From Ehretia macrophylla (Eukaryota; Streptophyta; Magnoliopsida; Boraginales; Ehretiaceae), in contig CM075766.1 of the NCBI GenBank assembly GCA_037974665.1, positions 49,787,569 to 49,851,568 of the forward strand: 64,000 nucleotides of DNA, given 5' to 3'. The position numbers and the translations under genes were made by a program. Below the pieces are notes generated by a model. It was not told the origin of the DNA. It was given only the letters and a program-made list of their open reading frames with translations, and ran no database searches. Shown here one piece after another: positions 61,136 to 64,000 of this stretch. Numbering within the stretch: the stretch's first letter is position 1; every line of letters begins with the position of its first letter.

Positions 61136-63978
61136 CTATATATATATGATTAAATATATATGTTGTGTACTACTGTAAGTGATATATGCTTGTATTTAGT
61201 TGAGGAATGTTGAAATTCGAGGCACAATACTAACTTATAAACCACATTCATATTATGTCTCACGCTAATATGGGACATCACGTAATTGCCTACGAGTAAA
61301 AGGTATCTGTTTATGAAGATCTTATGTTAATCATTGGTCAGATTATTTCCCAGCCTTTTCAAGTCAGCTCCTCAATCTACAAAATTGGCAATTCCTTCAA
61401 ATGTAATTTCCCAAGTTCTAATTCACTTGTTTTCCAGTTTCTCCAATTAACAGATTTATTGTTAGATTAGGCTAAATAGTAGGTTCATATATAGTTGGTA
61501 TTTTGGTGTAAGGGAAGTTCTGGTCTCCTTGTATTCTAGCTAGTTAAAACGCCTAATCAACGATATTTCGCTGAAACATCTATAGATTAGTTCTAATTTC
61601 TTATTTGAGCCCACCCAAAAGGCTATCGTTCTTGACAGATCCAATTGGGTGTTCATAATATGGAGTAAAGGGATTCGTTCAAGTCCATTCTTAGCTACTA
61701 TTGTATCCATTCTGAGCCAGTCTGATTGAAAGGCCTTTCTTCACCTTCACTCTGCCATTGCTATGTCTAGCAGTGCTGAGCCTCCAGGGAGGAGCCCCTC
61801 TTGTAATTAATGGGATAACCCAGAGAAGTAGCAGTCTAACGCATGGATTTAAAAATAAATAAATAAAAATTATTAGAATTCACTAAGTTCTCACCTATGG
61901 AGGCTGCTATACTCTTTTATATCTCACTTACATGTAGCCTCTCCATTGCATTCTCTTTCCTGGCATGAGCTGCATGACAAACCGCAGCCATAGGCTTGGC
62001 GTATGAGTATTGCCAGCCCGTCGGTTCATTTCTCATTGGAGTGGACTGATGGAATACTATTCTGAAGGACCAAAAGAAATAATAGAAAGAAGAAGAGTTG
62101 AAGGAGTCTGATAAAATTATAAACTACCCCTCATCAGATAATCAGTGGAGTTTCTTTAATCTAAATTTTGAAATAATGTTGCGCTTCAGAAAAGAGCTGT
62201 TGTGCATAGATGAGAAGCTTCCCAAAAGGCTAAGGCCCATCACTCTTGAGCAATCTCTATGGATCGTTTATTGGTTCCATTGGCCTCTATATCCATCATA
62301 CTTTTTGACCTCTTAGGCCAAAGGCGCTCTTGAAAACTCTCCCTCCAGTAGCCATAGAATGATATCTATTTCACCTTCCTCGTCAAGCATTTGCAGCCCT
62401 TTGTGTGCTTGGACTGAGATTAGAATGTATCATATTCACTCAACCGACTAGATTGAGTAACCTGACAATCCCTTGGAGCAGGCAAAACTTATAATACTAA
62501 GCCATTCAACTCATGCTTCACGTTTGTGCCAAATATTGCTTTCTATCATGAATCATCGCTACATGGAACATGATGAGTTGTTATTTGTGGTGAGTTTATG
62601 CATGACTTATATTGCCATCTATGATATATACATTTTTGTGACAATTTGATGTTTTTCTCTCTGGCTTTACAGAATGATGTTGTTCCTTTCACTGAAATGA
62701 TAGCTTATCATGACTTAACCTGCTGGAATACTCCCTCAGGTAGCAACAGCAGAAAAGCTTATAATGTCACCTCTAACTCAACAACCTAGCAGATTTCACT
62801 CAATCTCCCAAGACCATCATCATAACTGCTCATGGCTTGGACAGGTTTATGATACGTCGACCTCTAAAAGAACTAGGAGCCTTGTGGTGGGTCGAGTATC
62901 CTCTTTTCATGACACTCTCACAGCTGCAACATCGTCAGCTGTTGTTCTCAATCATCTCGACTACACCCCATCTTCGTATCTCTTTTTACTTGCAGACAGC
63001 ACGGGCTACTCCTTGGCCAGCTACTACACTTCTCTTGGTCTCTTTATTATTTCTGTTCCTGGTCTGTGGTCCCTCATTAAGCGTTCTGTAAAATCTAAGG
63101 TAAGCACCTTGCTTTCTCAAGTTCTGAGTGCTTTCTTTTCTGCTCTATTTTAAACTGTGTAGGTGTTAATATTCACCCCCCATGTGCCAGACAAGATGAG
63201 CCAGTAGGCGTGAACTATATTGCATATAGGCAATAAGTTTGAATTATTTCCTGCACGAGTACTAACAGGATGTATGCTCAGGCTTGTTTCTTGATTGGTT
63301 GGGTGCTCTGAGTTTTCCAGATATTAGAGTTTGCTCTTCCTAGAAATAAATAGTTTAATTAATGTTTGTAATTATATCCTATAAATCTCAGAACAGTATC
63401 ATATATAGTTTGTACCTATTTTTAATTTTTTTTAAGCAAGATGTTCATGATTGAAGATGGTATGCTGTCAATGTTCTTTTCCTTTTCTTTCCCCATTCCA
63501 TTTCTTCGCACTTTAGTTGCAATAACATGCATGACTAGCATTTATGACCTCTCTTTTTCATATGACTCCAGATTGTGCAGAAGACATTCATACGAGAAGC
63601 ACAGGCAAGTAATGCACCTAATCAAGTAGCTGGAGAGATTCTTTCATTTTTCACGCGCAACAATTTTGCAGTTATAGATAGAGGAGAGACCATCACGTAA
63701 GCCACCTACAAAACCTGTCCTTTGTACTTGGATGGTTGTCCAGGTCATAAAATCTTTTTGCTTTATTATTCCCGATACATCTCCTTCTTAATTGCTGACA
63801 TACGTTATGTTTCTCTCGATTAAAGGTTTGAAGGTATGATGGTGCCAAGCCGAGGCCAAGCAGCATTGTTGAGTTTCTGCACCTGCATAAGTCTGGCTAG
63901 TGTTGCGCTTGTTCTTACCATAACTGTTCCAGACATTGGCAATAATTGGTTCTGGCTTACCGCCCTAAGTCCACTGGC
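60913..63978 (+). CDS. CCB1: CCB1, cofactor assembly of complex C subunit B (partial at right edge)
   Basis: Visible exons: 60913-60955 and 61053-61087 (26 codons, Ser/Thr-rich, MAMFSSIFTQIQFKG-type plastid transit start; inferred from splice sites and frame), 62845-63099, 63572-63696, and 63826-63978, where a GT donor follows just before the edge. Diagnostic residues are GYSLASYYTSLGLFIISVPG, SLIKRSVKSKIVQKTFI, NQVAGEILSFFTRNNF, DRGETITFEGMMVPSRGQAA and TITVPDIGNNWFWLTALSPL, matching plant CCB1 (At3g26710). The stretch has three hydrophobic membrane segments. CCB1 is a thylakoid protein that binds apocytochrome b6 and starts covalent attachment of heme ci during cytochrome b6f assembly. Intron 2 is 1.76 kb. 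Exon 3 also exists as an inverted duplicate at 59003-59476. The call is firm from exon 3 on; exons 1-2 are less certain. Confidence 0.85.
61100..61148. repeat. (CT)n(TA)n microsatellite in CCB1 intron 2
   Basis: CT repeats pass directly into TA repeats just downstream of the exon 2 donor, like the compound repeat in intron 1 of the RlmN-like gene. Confidence 0.75.
61150..62835. other. Large CCB1 intron 2, no further gene supported
   Basis: Unusually GC-balanced stretches (about 61600-62500) include phrases such as GAGCCTCCAGGGAGGAG that differ from the AT-rich surroundings. They might be an old insertion (organellar or retroelement), but I cannot identify a source. No spliceable exon is seen. 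Confidence 0.35.
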
Positions 63979-64000
63979 GTAAGTGTCTCAACGCTATGGA

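Noticed and set aside
61600-62500. Organellar DNA insertion in CCB1 intron 2
   Set aside because: Base composition differs from the surroundings, but I could not match any plastid or mitochondrial gene by eye.

Overview
The window is nuclear DNA from a flowering plant, most likely a eudicot. It has spliced genes with GT-AG introns, AT-rich intergenic DNA, a nuclear-type tRNA-Pro gene, plant-only gene families (DUF936, the plastid cytochrome b6f assembly factor CCB1, a CBM22-GH10 xylanase), MITEs, and a large block of endogenous pararetrovirus (Caulimoviridae) DNA. I cannot name the species.

Layout. 1-1653 (-): 5' part of a DUF936 gene running off the left edge. 2509-3645: non-autonomous Mutator-like element. 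3655-5705: AT-rich DNA with no recognisable gene. About 5706-39597: 34 kb of petuvirus-like endogenous viral DNA. It is a mosaic of at least five partial to near full-length genome copies in both orientations plus extra leader (promoter) pieces, and one copy carries a 3.3 kb solo LTR. All of it is fossil and every copy has many breaks. 40237-41403: a second Mutator-like element with a perfect 9-bp target duplication. 42884-43216 (+): a small conserved plant protein. 44463-45773: a tiny retro-insertion and a foldback MITE. 46051-49218 (+): an eight-exon RlmN-like radical SAM methyltransferase. 50347-51342 (-): a two-exon GNAT-like, probably plastid protein, convergent with it. 51752-56335: repeat-rich DNA (nested inverted-repeat element with CACTA-like sequence, a degenerate ~320-bp tandem repeat, a TTA-flanked MITE, SINE-like pieces, a CACTA-type element). 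56975-60456 (+): a GH10 xylanase pseudogene that keeps its secretion signal, CBM22 domain and C-terminus but has lost the catalytic core; the gap holds a nearly identical inverted copy of part of the neighbouring CCB1 gene. 60638-60709 (-): tRNA-Pro(UGG). 60913-63978 onward (+): CCB1, running off the right edge.

The host genes form no operon-like unit; they are independent plant genes separated by transposons. The two most unusual structures are the viral array (inverted near full-length copies, tandem ~5.98 kb units, back-to-back viral promoters) and the xylanase pseudogene patched with DNA copied from CCB1. I found no new defence or metabolic system.
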